From: Chromera velia
Taxonomy: Eukaryota; Sar; Chromeraceae
DNA: 52,405 nucleotides
Reading direction: 5' to 3'
NCBI GenBank assembly: GCA_018398765.1
Contig: JAHBMJ010001129.1
Location: forward strand, 64,001 to 116,405
The position numbers and the translations under genes were made by a program. Positions 1 to 11,724 of this stretch are shown one piece after another. The stretch's first letter is position 1. The number at the start of each line of letters is the position of its first letter. The notes under the pieces are model-generated. The model did not search any database and was not told where the DNA came from. It saw only the letters and a program-made list of their open reading frames with translations.

Positions 1-41
1 GGTGTGTAGACCTCCCTGGCTGGACAGAAGGGGCGGAGAGA

Positions 42-470
42 GTGAAGTTCTGTGAAGACTTCGTTTGCGTTGGAAGTATCGGTGCGTTCTGCATCTTATG
101 CATCGAATTCCGTCGTGTACAGGAGCCCGTGCAAGCGCAGTTTGTGTGCAAGTTTCTCCGCCGCTTCCCTCTCTGCCGTGTGCGTGTGGTCGTCACACAT
201 TGCGATCAGTCTGACGATCAAAACGTAATGAATGTGCAGAATGCAGAGGAAGAGAGGCAATTTGTGGTACAAAAGTTGAACGAGAACATCAGGATGTACT
301 GCAGAGAGCAGTTCGAAAACGATGATCATCGCCCCTGTCAGATCACAAAGGACAATGTTCTTCTCGCTGGTCTGAGGGAGGGGGTTGACCTACCGCTCAA
401 CGTTCTGCATGGGGACGGTCTGAAATCCTCAGTCACGCAGTGGATGTTTCCGAGAGAATTTTCAGGCTGA
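42..470 (+). CDS. possible exon of an unrecognised protein (partial)
   Basis: An open frame of 142 residues ends in a stop at 470. Its second half looks like real protein: a hydrophobic strand ending VVVTHCDQ, an acidic/amide-rich helix, then VLLAGLREG. The THCD element after a hydrophobic strand resembles the G4 (N/T-K-x-D) motif of some P-loop GTPases such as the AIG1 type, but no P-loop or switch is visible, so that is only a suggestion. The first third is less convincing and may be intron. Any upstream exons would lie outside the window. It could also be a chance frame. Confidence 0.3.
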   Translation: MKFCEDFVCVGSIGAFCILCIEFRRVQEPVQAQFVCKFLRRFPLCRVRVVVTHCDQSDDQNVMNVQNAEEERQFVVQKLNENIRMYCREQFENDDHRPCQITKDNVLLAGLREGVDLPLNVLHGDGLKSSVTQWMFPREFSG

Positions 471-632
471 GCGTGCACCCCTGATCGAGTCTCGCTGTCA
501 TGTATCGATTTGCGAGTCAGTTTTTTCTGTGTCGGCCTGGAATGGGTGTGAGATTTTACTTTTGTGAGCTGCGGGCGATGAGTTCCCAATACAGCCGGAA
601 GATTGCCATCATGGCCTGGTGTCATTTTCCGG

Positions 633-675
633 NNNNNNNNNNNNNNNNNNNNNNNNNNNNNNNNNNNNNNNNNNN
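633..675. other. assembly gap (43 N)
   Basis: A run of 43 undetermined bases. Sequence on either side may not be contiguous in the genome. Confidence 0.99.
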
Positions 676-2769
676 CGAGCCAGTGCATCCATATTCCGGC
701 TCTTTGTTTGTTTTGTGCCGACGATCTTTCAAGCTTCTCGACTCATTTTTTTAAACACCAGGTAACTTGAGGATTCAGTATGTGCTTGTGTGACGGTTGT
801 CTGCATTGTTCGATTGAGGAATGCAGAAATTCAAATAGTCTAAGACTGGTACAGCAGCGCTCGCTTGTCTGTGAACTGCCTGGTCTGTCCTTCCTGCAGA
901 CGTAGTAGTGAGCGAGTCAGTGAAGCAGTTTACTTATGTTCTTATTTACACAATAGCTCGTTCTTCTCGTTTTAGTTCATGCTGGACGTGACCCCATCTC
1001 TTGAATCACATTTCTTCCTTGTCTGCTGCCTTTCCTTTTTCCTGCCTCACGTGTTAGTTCGCGTAAGGTTCGTTCGGGTGGCACGCACTACTTTCCTACC
1101 TCCCGCAGCCGAGAGCAGCCGCTCAGCAGCGTTGGATCAGTTCCACCCCAAATGCATCCCGTATGCGTGTTCGTATTGATTTGGGTGTAGATGTGCTGAA
1201 GACGCTGATCTTTCGCGAGCGCTTTCAAATGTACTTTCTCTTCTCGCCTTCAGAATTTTTTGGTGACATTGTGTTTTTCATTTCCATTCGTATAGTCCGG
1301 GGGCAGGTGTGTGGACGAATCCGAGCGCGGCTGCAAGTCGCCCACCTACGGGCAGCAAGTGCGTGCATCAGGGGCACGCGAGGCCATTCAGGCGAAGGGG
1401 GAGAGATGGGGGGATTCAGAAGTGCACTCATCCTTATGGACGACTGAACCGTAAAAGACTGATCGATCGAATAGAACTTGGAGTGTTGCAATGTAGCCAG
1501 GGGTGTTGCACTGGTGCGTAGACGGATGGAAGATTAAGAATGAGGCGGACGTGTTAGGAACGGATCTTAAATGCAGTTTCCCCCAGTCCGTCTCCGTTTC
1601 TTTTCGGCTCCTGTAGAGAGTCCGAGTCTTTTGTCATAGATTCCGACTCATAGTCTGTCTCTCCGGTTGTCTCCATTTCCAAACATATTTTTTGAAGCAC
1701 GTCCGACTCTAGGTATGATTTAATCAATAGCTGGTTGACAAGGCTAGCGTCCAGTGCAGTATTTCAGTTAATTGTCAATTGAACCACGCAAATACTACAA
1801 TATATATTCATCATCACAAACTTGTGATACAAGGACTTTCAATCTTTACTAAGCAGTCAAATTTATGGTTTCCCAGTTTGCAACTAGATCGATGTATAAC
1901 AATTTTTAATTGACCCCAGCGGCCTTTATAATTAAATTGATGTGAAAATATAAACCAATCCATTATAAATTTTATATAAATTAATTAATTTATATTATTT
2001 TTCATACTTTTCTTTGATAAATAATCAACTCTTTAATTAGGTTCCGCAGCACGCTTCGATCCATTTGACCGATCGATCCATCGTGTTCCTTGACGCACAC
2101 CAGAATTGAGAACAGCTCGACTTAGAGCTCGACTGAGACGGTCAGAGTAAATTCCATTTGAGGGTTCTATGCTCTCCTCTCAAAGAAGGGGTAGAGGGCC
2201 TACGAAAGGCAATTAAGGGTAAAGGAAACCTTCTCTCTCATACTCTTTCCGCATCCCCCCGACAATCAAAAGCAGGAAAGATGACGGGGTAGTCGCATTT
2301 GAACCCAAACTTCCTACGAGACGGCATGTCAATGACAGTGTGCCTGCCCTCTTTGACTCACCAAGTCGAGTCCGGCAGCCGCCGAACGACGAAACCGATC
2401 GGTCGCGCGACCCTTGAATCGATCTACTTCCTCCCTCGATGCATTCATTGTCTCTCTTTCTTGAATTCTCGAACGTTCTCCTTGCATCTGCTGCGCCGAA
2501 AGGGCAGTCGCCCTTCGTTTCTTTCAAGCACCACCTGACAGACACGCACCCACCTCACTTCCCCTAATTCTGCCCCACGCACCTCTGAGAAAAAGAGACT
2601 CATGAGACACAAACCTCGAACGTGAATGAAGAGAAGTCAGGCCCAAAGAAGCTAACAGAGAGAAAGCTCCGCCACACAGCGATCTCATTTGACTCGTTGA
2701 GAGTCGCTTTGCATGCTTCCAGAAAAACACTCCTACCCTGCTGTCCCCCCCCGCCCCCCCGCAAAGCCC
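676..2769. other. non-coding stretch with an AT-rich island
   Basis: I see no convincing coding sequence here. Positions about 1740-2050 form a sharp AT-rich island (runs such as ttaattaatttatatt) inside otherwise balanced sequence. It resembles other AT-rich islands in this window near 10.1-10.9 kb, 46.3-46.7 kb and 49.75-50.4 kb. These may be remnants of one mobile-element class, but I could not match them to each other. The 3' end of the minus-strand FKBP gene begins at 2770. Confidence 0.5.
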
Positions 2770-3926
2770 TCACAAGATCTGTCTGCATTCGATTTCAAAG
2801 ATCAAATCCGAGTGAGGCGGAATCTTCGGAGGCGCCCCACGCGCACCGTATCTGCACGCAGCCATGCAGACAGACAACATAAAAAGAAAAAAAAAAAATC
2901 ACGCATGCAGATACACATGCATCAGCCGTGGTGGGACGGCCGACACAATAAAGAGGAGATTAGGTGCTCACGGCCACACTCACGGACAACACACGCGCGG
3001 ATTCCCACACACATATTCTCGTCCCCCTCGCGGACTCTGTCTGTGCACCACGCTTTGATTCGATTTTGAATAAATTTCACACGATCGACACGCGGCTTCC
3101 AGTTCTGCTTGCGCACGAATGTTGCTTGAGTGAGACCTCTTTCTTGCGTCTCAGCACAGCACACAGTTGTGTCCTCCCCCCCCCCTTCTTCCCTTCCACC
3201 CCCGTTGGGCAGGTGCCCTCGCAAAGCAGTGAGTCCCAAACACAATAAAAAACGACTCTCCCTCAATACCCACCCCATTTTTGACGGGATCAGGATTCGC
3301 CGTTTTTCGCCTTGAAAAATTCCTGCGCGCAGTCAGGCAGTGAACGAGCATGGCACATGAACGTGTAAGTGCAGATTTTGAAAACAGCAAAACAAAACGA
3401 GGAGTGTGAAATATATATTGAAGAAAAGAGAATCGGACAGAGACGCGGCCACGCGAGTTCGAAGATGTGCTCAAGAGAAAAAAAGACGGTCGGAGGATTC
3501 CCCTCGCGGCATGTGCACCAGACCAGAAAGAGAACCCGAGGCCCAAACACGAAAGACAGCCGAAACAAGAGACGGCCAGAAGTCCAGAAGAAAGGCAAGC
3601 AAATCCAGTTCCGCTGGTCAATGCCTAGAACAGGGAAAGAAGAAAGAAAGGAAGAAAGTTCGTGTGGAGGAAAGTGAGACCAAAAAGGAATCATCCAGAC
3701 AGAGACAGAAACAGAGACAGACCCTCTGCCCCCTGGTCGAACCCCGGCACAACTTCCCCGGCCCCAACACGGAAGGAGAGCACTCCAGCGTCAAACTGCT
3801 TGCCTGCATAGGGAAGTCACACACTCACACACGCAAATAAACACAACCCCTTCCCCCCCCACACACACATACACACATACACACTCACACACACCCACAC
3901 CCACACCCACACCCACGCACGAACAG

Positions 3927-3958
<32 letters not shown>

Positions 3959-5677
3959 TCGTCCCTTTCGCCCTTTCGCTCCTACACATGAACACATGCA
4001 CCCACACTCTCTCTCAAACGCGCATACACGCAACCAGTAGTCACACACAAATCGAGAATAGGGGGCTGTCCATCAGTTTGCAGAAGGAACACGCGGAGAG
4101 CACCGCTATGAGGAGGGATGTCGTTTGAGGAACAAGACTTATAAAAGAACTGAATCAAGCTGCAGCGCAAGCTAGGCAGCCACACTTTTTCTTCCTTCTG
4201 CTTCTCTCTTTCTTCCCACTTGCTGTCAATCCCCGAGGTCCTCTCCCTTCCACTCCCTTCTCTCTTTCTTCTTTCACTGCCAGCCAAAGAACAAAATGCC
4301 AAAATCGGGTCAGAGAGGAAAGGAACCTGTCCTTTCGTGAAAGCAGGAAGGCAGGAATGGAAACTAAAGAGAAGAAAGGAAGGACAACAATCGGGAAAGA
4401 CAGGTTAAACGTCGACAATCGAACTCCCCTTACAGGAAGAATGCCGACCCCCCCCCCGTTTACCCCCCTACCATTTTTCCTCAACACCCCCTTGTACTGG
4501 ACAGAGATCCTTCTTCCCTTCTTCGCCTGCACATGTACATATTAATACATACATAAACACATACAGGAAGGGATTGCGACGAAATACCGCAAAGATGCCA
4601 GACAGAGACAACAGAGGAAAGGAAACTCGCCACAGGCCACGCAGCTGTTCTGCCTCCTCCATTTCAAAACGACGGCCCAACCACCCCTCCATCTCTTCAC
4701 GTCACTCATTCACTCACTCACCCACCAAAAGAAGTACTTCCCAGAAGCGAAAAGACAAAAAAAAAGGCAGAGGCAGAAAGAAATAAAGTAGGGAGTCAGG
4801 AAGTAGAAGAGGAGAACCGCAAGGAAGAATGCAGCTCTTTCTGGCTTGACGCATTCTTGTTTTGCGCTATGAAATTAGTGATGCACACACAGGCTTCCCT
4901 CCTTCATTCTTTATTCTCTCCTGTCTGAGCTCACTGACAGACAGACTATATTGTCTTTCTTTTCTTTTTTCTCTTCCTTTCTGCAGAAAGACAGACAGAC
5001 AGGCAGACGGATAGACAGGCAGGCAGGCAGGCAGACTATCTGGTTTCTTTCTCTCCTTTTCTTCATGAAAACAAAAGAGAAAAAGAAACAAAGCAACAAA
5101 GACAAAAGAACATCACGACAACTCAGACAAAGTGGGCAGACAGACAAACAGACAGGCAGACACACCGACCTGCATTGCACCCGGAGGAGCCGCCTTGAGG
5201 ACTTCAATCGCCAGTCCCGACTTGAACTCCTTCCTCGCACCCGCACCTGGCTGGTCCCCTGCACGCACGCATGCAGACAGGCAGTCATGCTAGATAGAGG
5301 AGTGCATGGCTCGGTTGAACAAACAATTCTCAGAAAGGGAGAGAGACAGCCGCACGCACACCCACACACACACGCAAGAGTGCGCGCGCGTTGGCGCGCA
5401 TACATGAAAGAATAGAAGAGACTACTTGTAAGAAGAATTGAGTACGCTTGGCGTGAAGGATCTAGGACGCGACGAGAAGAAGAAACAAAACTCTCTCTCA
5501 GTCCGTCCGTCCCTGTCATTTCGTTGACCAAAAAAAAAAAAGAACATGGTGAATGCAAAAGACAAATTGGAAGGGCCCGCATGGTGCAAAGAGGTAACGA
5601 GTGAATGAGAGAAGGGGGGAAAAGAAATATGACTGAACGAACAATAAAAACGGAAACGAACTCAGGGAAGCAAACAA

Positions 5678-5708
<31 letters not shown>

Positions 5709-7192
5709 AAGAGGAAAGGAAGAAAACGGACCGACCAGCATCCTCGGCCTTCCTCTTTTTCGCGTTCGATTCAGGAACAGGCGCCGCTTTAGGTGCTGGT
5801 TGCTGCTTGGGTTTGGGCTGTTGTTTCGGTTTCGGTGCGGCCTCGGCTGCTGCTGCGGGCTGGCCGGCCGGCTTCTTCGCAGGCGACTTTGCTGCTGGCT
5901 TTGCGAGGGGGGATTTTTTCGGGGATGTTTGCTTCGGCTGCAGTTGAGTGAAAACAGTCAGGGGAGACACGGGAGTGCATTTGAAGAGACTGAGCCCGTG
6001 CAGAAGGGAGAAATTTGCGGACACGGATTTCTTGAGGGGGGGAAAAGAGGAGCGGAGGATGTCCAAAAAAGCCACACATTTGAATAGCGGGGGACGGCTG
6101 CGAAACAGAAGTGGAGGGACCATGGAAGCGGGAAGAGCGGCGCTTGTGGGGGTACACACAAAAAGATTTCATTCGCTCGCTCACCTTGGCAGTGGGTTTC
6201 GAGTTCCCCCCAGCCTTTGAAAGCTGCAAACGCAGAAGGGGGTCCGTCCAGTTGATAAGAATGAAAGAAGGAAAGCAGGGAAACTGTCTGTGAGTGTCAA
6301 CGAGAAGAGACTGCGTCGTCGAGGAAGATCAAAGAAGGAAACTTATGCAGGGGGGAAGGGGAGAAACAGGAGGAAAAGGAAGGGAAAGCAGGCGATCAGA
6401 GAATATTCAGTGGGTCTGCAGGAATCTGCACAGATCGATCGACCAATGACTGGTTCTGGTCCCACTTCCATGCATGCATCTATCGACTCATCCATCGCAC
6501 CCCTGTTTCGATCGACTCACATCGATGAGTTCCGGCGCTTCCTCCTCCTCGTCTTCCTCACTCTCCTCCTCCTCGTCGTCTTCGTCACCAGACCTGCACG
6601 TCACAAGCAGGCAGACTTTCCAGGGCAGGCAGACGCAAAAAAGAAAAGAGAGATAGACAGCCGAAGAAACAGCCGTTCCACAATGCTCATTTCAAAAGCA
6701 CAGCAACAGGAGGGATCCAGGCACCAAGGGGGACAAGTCGGGTTAGTGCTCTAACATTTCCCCCCCCTTGCACTACTGACGTGTGGGGTTACAAGCATCA
6801 GTTGGTCTTTCGGAAGACAGAAAAAAAAGTGGCTCCTCGACATTCCCCGCTTTTCAGGAGATCAAAGAGAAGAAACAAACCAAAGAAATTTACGCCCAAT
6901 GATTTCCGACTCACGGAAGGATTTGGCCGACGATGTACACTTCTGCCCCGCCGTCTCCTGAGACCTTCAGGGTGATCTCGTCCTCGATGTACGCAGAGAA
7001 GTTCACGGTCGGCGTTTTGTCGGTCAGGACCAGCAATGGATGAGAGAACCCACCCTTCCCACCCCTCGACATCGTCACCATCGCGCGCTTCCCCTTGAGG
7101 AGCACGGCATTTTTCAACTCGATGGCGTCCTCCTCGTCGTTGGGGAACCACTCAGCCTTCCCGCCTGTTTTGATCTGCTTCCCCCACAACAT
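2770..7192 (-). CDS. nucleoplasmin-like domain FKBP peptidyl-prolyl isomerase (FKBP39/Fpr3-4 type)
   Basis: Nine exons join in phase: 7192-6915, 6593-6521, 6223-6185, 5937-5736, 5258-5170, 4526-4472, 3803-3723, 3322-3274 and 2851-2770, giving 315 residues. Residues 1-93 form a nucleoplasmin-like (NPL) domain opening MLWGKQIKTGG, as in HD2 deacetylases and insect FKBP39. Residues 94-117 are an acidic tract, 118-197 a Lys/Pro/Ala tail ending in the likely nuclear signal KKRKAED, and about 200-315 an FKBP domain. This order is that of nucleolar FKBPs, known as histone chaperones and prolyl isomerases. FKBP12 active-site equivalents seen are Tyr238, Phe249-Asp250, Tyr290 and Phe307. The pocket-floor Trp is Phe267 (EVVPGF). 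Intron donors include GTGAGT, GTCGGT and GTGGGT. The start follows the family pattern (M-x-W-G); an in-frame ATG at 7231 would add 13 residues. Confidence 0.9.
3856..3955. repeat. (CA)n-rich microsatellite
   Basis: Impure CA tract in FKBP intron 6. On the gene's sense strand it reads (TG)n and lies about 50 bases upstream of the exon 7 acceptor. Confidence 0.9.
4985..5034. repeat. CAGA/CAGG tetranucleotide tract
   Basis: Impure (CAGA)n/(CAGG)n repeat in FKBP intron 5. The sense strand reads TCTG/CCTG. Tracts of the same family recur in MORN5 introns (12262-12322 and 13725-13824). Confidence 0.85.
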
Positions 7193-7589
7193 TTGAATTT
7201 TCTGGTTATGCTGTAAGGCGGTACCCTTCACTTCTGTCTTGCCTGCTTTTGTTCACGCGCCACAAAAGTCCCTGTGCCACATGATCGAAGGGTTGAACAT
7301 GTCTGGAAACTCGATCGACAATGGATGACAGTGGTCCCATGAAAACTGTTGCTGCGAACGAAGGACGAGCAGTGAGCTCTTCTTCTTGCACTGACACTCT
7401 CAGTGCCGCGTAAAAAAAACTGCATTTCAAGGTTCAAAACTTCAGTTTTATTGAAGAAAATCTAAGAAAAAAATTACAAGTGAGTCAAAATGGAAAAACT
7501 GATCACTGTAAGAATACTGCTAGTGTAAAAAAATGTTGCGCTTTCCCGGACCACTTTTCGGGGCCAAGCGTCGACGCGTCGATCTCACC

Positions 7590-7595
7590 AAAAAA
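7590..7595 (-). terminator. RNA polymerase III terminator of tRNA-Arg
   Basis: Six consecutive T on the tRNA sense strand, directly at and after its 3' end. Confidence 0.85.
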
Positions 7596-7666
7596 CCCTT
7601 GGCGGGACTCGAACCCGCAATCTCCACCTTAGGAGGGTGGCGCCTTATCCATTAGGCCACAAGGGC
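7594..7666 (-). tRNA. tRNA-Arg (anticodon CCU)
   Basis: The minus strand folds as a complete 73-base cloverleaf without intron. It has acceptor arms GCCCTTG/CAAGGGT, D-arm GGCCTAATGGATAAGGC, anticodon stem CCACC/GGTGG around loop CTCCTAA (anticodon CCU, decoding AGG), and T-arm GCGGGTTCGAGTCCCGC. Position 1 is G facing U72, and the discriminator base is U. The layout closely matches eukaryotic nuclear tRNA-Arg(CCU). A run of six T on the sense strand (7595-7590) overlaps the 3' end and serves as the RNA polymerase III terminator. The gene sits between the divergent FKBP and light-harvesting genes. Confidence 0.96.
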
Positions 7667-7974
7667 TTGTTGCCACGGAAGGTGGATTGACTTACCTTTT
7701 CCAGCCAAAATTCCATCTACAAAGAAAGTCGAGCTAGGAGACGGCACGCCGTCTACGCACACCATCACACACCTATTCTTGACCCGTCCATCAAGACAAC
7801 CGACAGACCATCCATCAAGACCTGCATGTGTGTCCTCCGTCGACGCGTTTAGAGATGAGGGTGAAAGCTCTGTGCACTTAAAGCGATCGTCATACGATCG
7901 ATTGACCGACACAGGATGATTTCTGTACACGTTCCTCCACCATTTTTCAGCCGTTGCTTTTTCCGTTCACGTGT

Positions 7975-9147
7975 ATGATGGTCGCAAGGCTGTTGTTCCT
8001 TCTCGCCATGCACGCTGTGTGTGTGGGTGGCTTCGTGAGCAGGTCAGTTTTGCGGTCTCTTCTCTTCTGTTGGATCGTCGATCCGTAGAGACACGCATTC
8101 TTGATCGCCGTAAATATTCACATTGGTGTCGCTCCGCCCCCTACTTTCTTCTTCTTCTCATGTTTGCAGGCCGAATCCATCCGGACCTTTTCAGGTGCGC
8201 CCCTGGCCATTTCGAGATAAAAGGGGGGCAGTTGTCTTGCATGTTCCTGTGAAGTCTGTACGGGAAGAGGAGGCAGAGGAGGAGACGGGAGACGCATCAC
8301 CACAAGCAACAGAAGGTGCCGTCTCCCCTCCTCCCGGTTCCTCCCTTCCGCCCCCAGGGGTTCTATGGAACCCCCAAGATAGACCGAGGCCGCTGGAAGA
8401 AGATCCGGGCGTGAACTCGTTCTTGGGATTTTTTGACCCGTTTGGCTTCTGTAAAGACGCTGCGGACACTTCGGATGCAAACTTTCGCCGTCTCCGCAGA
8501 ATTGAGTTAAAGCACGGTAGGGTTGCGATGGTGTGTCTGGTCGGGTATGGGTTGCCCTATTACATCCGAGTTCCCGACTTCACTTTGGAGGGCACAGGTT
8601 TACTCCGTTTGAGCATGGATGAGATTCCAACGGGGTATGCCGGCCTTTCGGTTCTGCCTCTCCAGTACTTGCTCCCGATTCTCCTCTTCATCGGGTTTTT
8701 GGAGACGGTGTTGCTGAGAGAAAACCTGGAGGTCGGTGCCAGAGGCATTTTGAGAATTTGGGGAGAACTGAGGAGCAGAATCTGATGCTGAATGCCAAGC
8801 TCGTTTTACGGTTTGTTGACTGGCCGACGGCAGAGTAACTCCCTAACCGTTAAAATAGGTGAACCGTTCTTCAGCAGTGCGTTTGCAATTCTGCTTGGAA
8901 TTCATCGAGGTGTGCGTGCGTCAGTGATCACCCTGCCGAGTTCGTGTGTGCCTGGCTGGGGGACTCTTTGGTGGTGTGATCAGTTGGATTCAAGGGACCG
9001 TCCGTGCATTTTGTTGTACGTGTGTTCTTTCGTGGGTGGCTCTAGGTGTCAGAGGGAGCGTAGCGTGTGGGAGGTGGTGTGTTTGTGGGGCTTGGGGGGG
9101 AGAGGGTACGCATGTGTGTCTCTGTGTGCTCTTGCATGCGTGAGTGC

Positions 9148-9194
<47 letters not shown>

Positions 9195-10094
9195 AGAGGC
9201 AGAGGGTTTGATTTAAGATCTCTGAAAAAGCAATCTCACAAATGCACTTCTTGGAAGCAAACAGACCACCGTACGTGTGCCCCCCAACTTCCTTCCTGTC
9301 TGTCTGCAGGGCACCCCGGGAGACGCGGGGCCATGGTGGTGGTGGAAGGGGACAGACGACCCTACTAAGTTCGGGTGAGTCTGTCAATCTGCCAGTCAGT
9401 CTGTCAGTCAGTCAGTTAGAGAGAGATCAATTCAGGCAGATATAGAGTAGGGGAGCGGTCAGTTCACTGGCCCAGGTGGCATAGGGGAAGCCGCAACACA
9501 GGTTTGTTGGTTGTTCAGTCAACGACCATGTTTGTTTTTTCGTGCCTTCTTTTTTCCTCTCCCCCTGTTTGATCCCGAGTCTGAAAAGCATTCGGTTTCC
9601 GACGTTTGTGATCGAAACAGGCGGAGGGTGGTCGGAGAAAAACAAGCAAAGCAGCCTCGCGTACCTTCTCGCAGAGAGACTGGTTCGGGGAGAAGTGTTG
9701 TCTCTCCAGAATGTCTCTCTGGTTCCACTTTCTTTTGAGTGTTTGCTTGTATGCTGAAGTATTTGTGCACGCGTGTGCATGTCTGTCTGCTTGTGTGCTT
9801 TCACGCACCTGCCTGGAGTACTCAGGCGTCCAAACAAGCACGTGAGAGAGAGAGAAAGAAGGAGAAAGACAGAGAGAAAGCGCACGCGCGTCAGCTTGTG
9901 TGAGCATGTGTGCGTAGGTAAATGTGTGAGTTTGTGTGTGCGTGCACTTGTGCATGCGTGGATTTTGCAGGGTGTGGAGATCGCGCGAGTTGGTAAACTG
10001 TCGGGCTGCCATGATCGGTATGGTCGCTTGCATTGCTAACGACTTTGTGTCCGATCTGGACTTTCCATTCTTTATCCCGCGATTTCTCTATTAA
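7975..10094 (+). CDS. plastid light-harvesting chlorophyll-binding protein (FCP-like LHC)
   Basis: Four exons join in phase: 7975-8042, 8170-8731, 9310-9374 and 9971-10094, giving 272 residues. Residues 1-20 are a hydrophobic signal peptide. The following GGFVSRP fits an aromatic residue at the cleavage site, as in bipartite targeting to complex plastids. Residues 55-103 are an unusual Glu- then Pro-rich linker, followed by LGFFDPFGF, typical just before helix 1 in fucoxanthin-chlorophyll proteins. Helix 1 has ELKHGRVAM (Glu135, His138, Arg140). Helix 2 is about 185-207 with its Glu. Exon 3 carries the PGDAG loop. Helix 3 has RELVNCRAAM (Glu238, Asn241, Arg243). The Glu/Arg pairs and the His/Asn are chlorophyll-binding positions in the family. 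The protein should bind pigments in the thylakoid membrane and pass energy to a photosystem. Donors are GTCAGT, GTCGGT and GTGAGT. Either of two adjacent ATGs (7975, 7978) could start it. Confidence 0.92.
9146..9195. repeat. (TG)n(AG)n microsatellite
   Basis: In intron 2 of the light-harvesting gene, about 115 bases before the exon 3 acceptor. It is (TG)n then (AG)n on the sense strand. Confidence 0.9.
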
Positions 10095-11724
10095 CCAGCT
10101 AATCGGTCTATGGACCGATCAGGAAACTGCTTCAATTAAACAGCTTAGCCCTTTTCTAACCAGCGCTAGCTGCCAGTTGCATTTCAGAGCTGAATTCAGA
10201 GATGACTCGAACACAATCAAAACTAGATGCAACAAATTTTATTTCAAATTAGAACAAAAATTACATCACAGAACGTAGTGTCACATCTTTTAAGCTTTCA
10301 ATTAAGTTATAGTTGGAACATTCAACATTGGAACACATACTGGCAAAGGCAGAAGGAAATTCCTGAGAAAAATGGCAATATAATCAAAGTATATAGGCAT
10401 TGCCAATTATTAAATGTGATTTGAATTTGTCGACAACTCCCAATCAACCAAGTAAAATTAAGTAATTAGTCAATCAATCAATGAAATTGAATGAATCAAA
10501 CAATTGAAGTTATTGAATCAATCCTAGATCAATCCTAGAATTAGCGAACGTATGCATGATAATCATACAATAAATTAATTATTATTTTAGCCTAGCATTC
10601 TATAGCTCTCATAAATTTTCTCTCACCTAGTCTCTCACTTTTATAGTTGGTTACAAGTTTTGAGGTCTAGGCCTCCCATTCAAAAACAAAAAAAGGCTAG
10701 GGTTCTAGATAGTGTTTAGGCTAGAATTTAGATATATTATAACTGAATTTAAACTTGTTTATAAGTTGTTTTGCTGGAGACTTTTTCTTTTAATCCTATG
10801 CAAACCCCTATATAGGGCCGGCCTATATATATTATATTATGTCATGTTCAAAGCAATACACTGAGCAATACATCAATTCTGAATGGTGTTTGAGAAACAC
10901 CTACTAGGCTAAATATAGTATCTATCATCTAAGGATTGCATTATAAGTAAGGCGTGCTCTAGTAGGTTATTGTGATCGATTGAGACACGAAAGCGAGGCA
11001 AGAGAGACAATCAACAAAGGATGGTCCGAGAAACAATCTTGACGACAACATATCCACTGGCATCATCGATTTGCCAGTGGCACATGCAGTGGCATGGTCA
11101 CGGCGTGTAGTTCGTTTGGAGAGACGCAGGTGAAGACAGAGAGTGCGGCTGCCTGCACCCCTATCACGAAATGCTCGATCAAAGTTCCGAACACCCGTCA
11201 TGTATCACTCGTTGAACGTCATTTGTACAGGAAAACACGCCATGCAGAAATGTGCACTTAGGGGTGCATGAAATGTTTGAATGGACAAGCACTTGTGGGT
11301 GCATTGAATTCGCCCTGAGGAGTCATAAATTTGATTCCGGACCGAAAGAAAGAAAGAAAGAAAGAGAGGAAGAAAGAAAAACGCGAGTGCACTCACTTCA
11401 TCCCATGGACAAGCGACGCAAGCACAAGCAGAAAGAGAAACAAACAAACATGCAAATAAACAGCGCGGCACGTAGAGAAAGAATCAGCGAGGTACGTCTG
11501 TTTTCCTCTCATTTCCTTTCACCCCCCCTTCCAGTCAGATTTTCGACTGCTACAGGACCCTACACAGAACGTTTGCGTGCGGAGAGGGGAAACTGCAAAC
11601 TTCTTCCTTCTTGTGTCACATGCTCCCCTGCTTTGTTGCTTCGCAGGTCCATCAATGATCCATCCCTTCACACCTATTCGTCGCCCCCTTTGAAGCAGCA
11701 AGACGTTCTTTATGGACTTTCCCC
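10095..11724. other. AT-rich intergenic region
   Basis: Region between the convergent 3' ends of the light-harvesting and MORN5 genes. From about 10100 to 10960 the sequence is AT-rich, with runs like caatcaatcaatgaaattgaa, and I see no gene. A perfect 7-base stem with a 4-base loop (atcggtc-tatg-gaccgat, 10101-10118) lies just after the light-harvesting stop codon. A (GAAA)n tract is at 11345-11363. Confidence 0.6.

Noticed and set aside
42-470. Calling a GTPase at the left edge
   Set aside because: Only a THCD-like element is visible, without P-loop or switch motifs. Kept as an unassigned possible exon.
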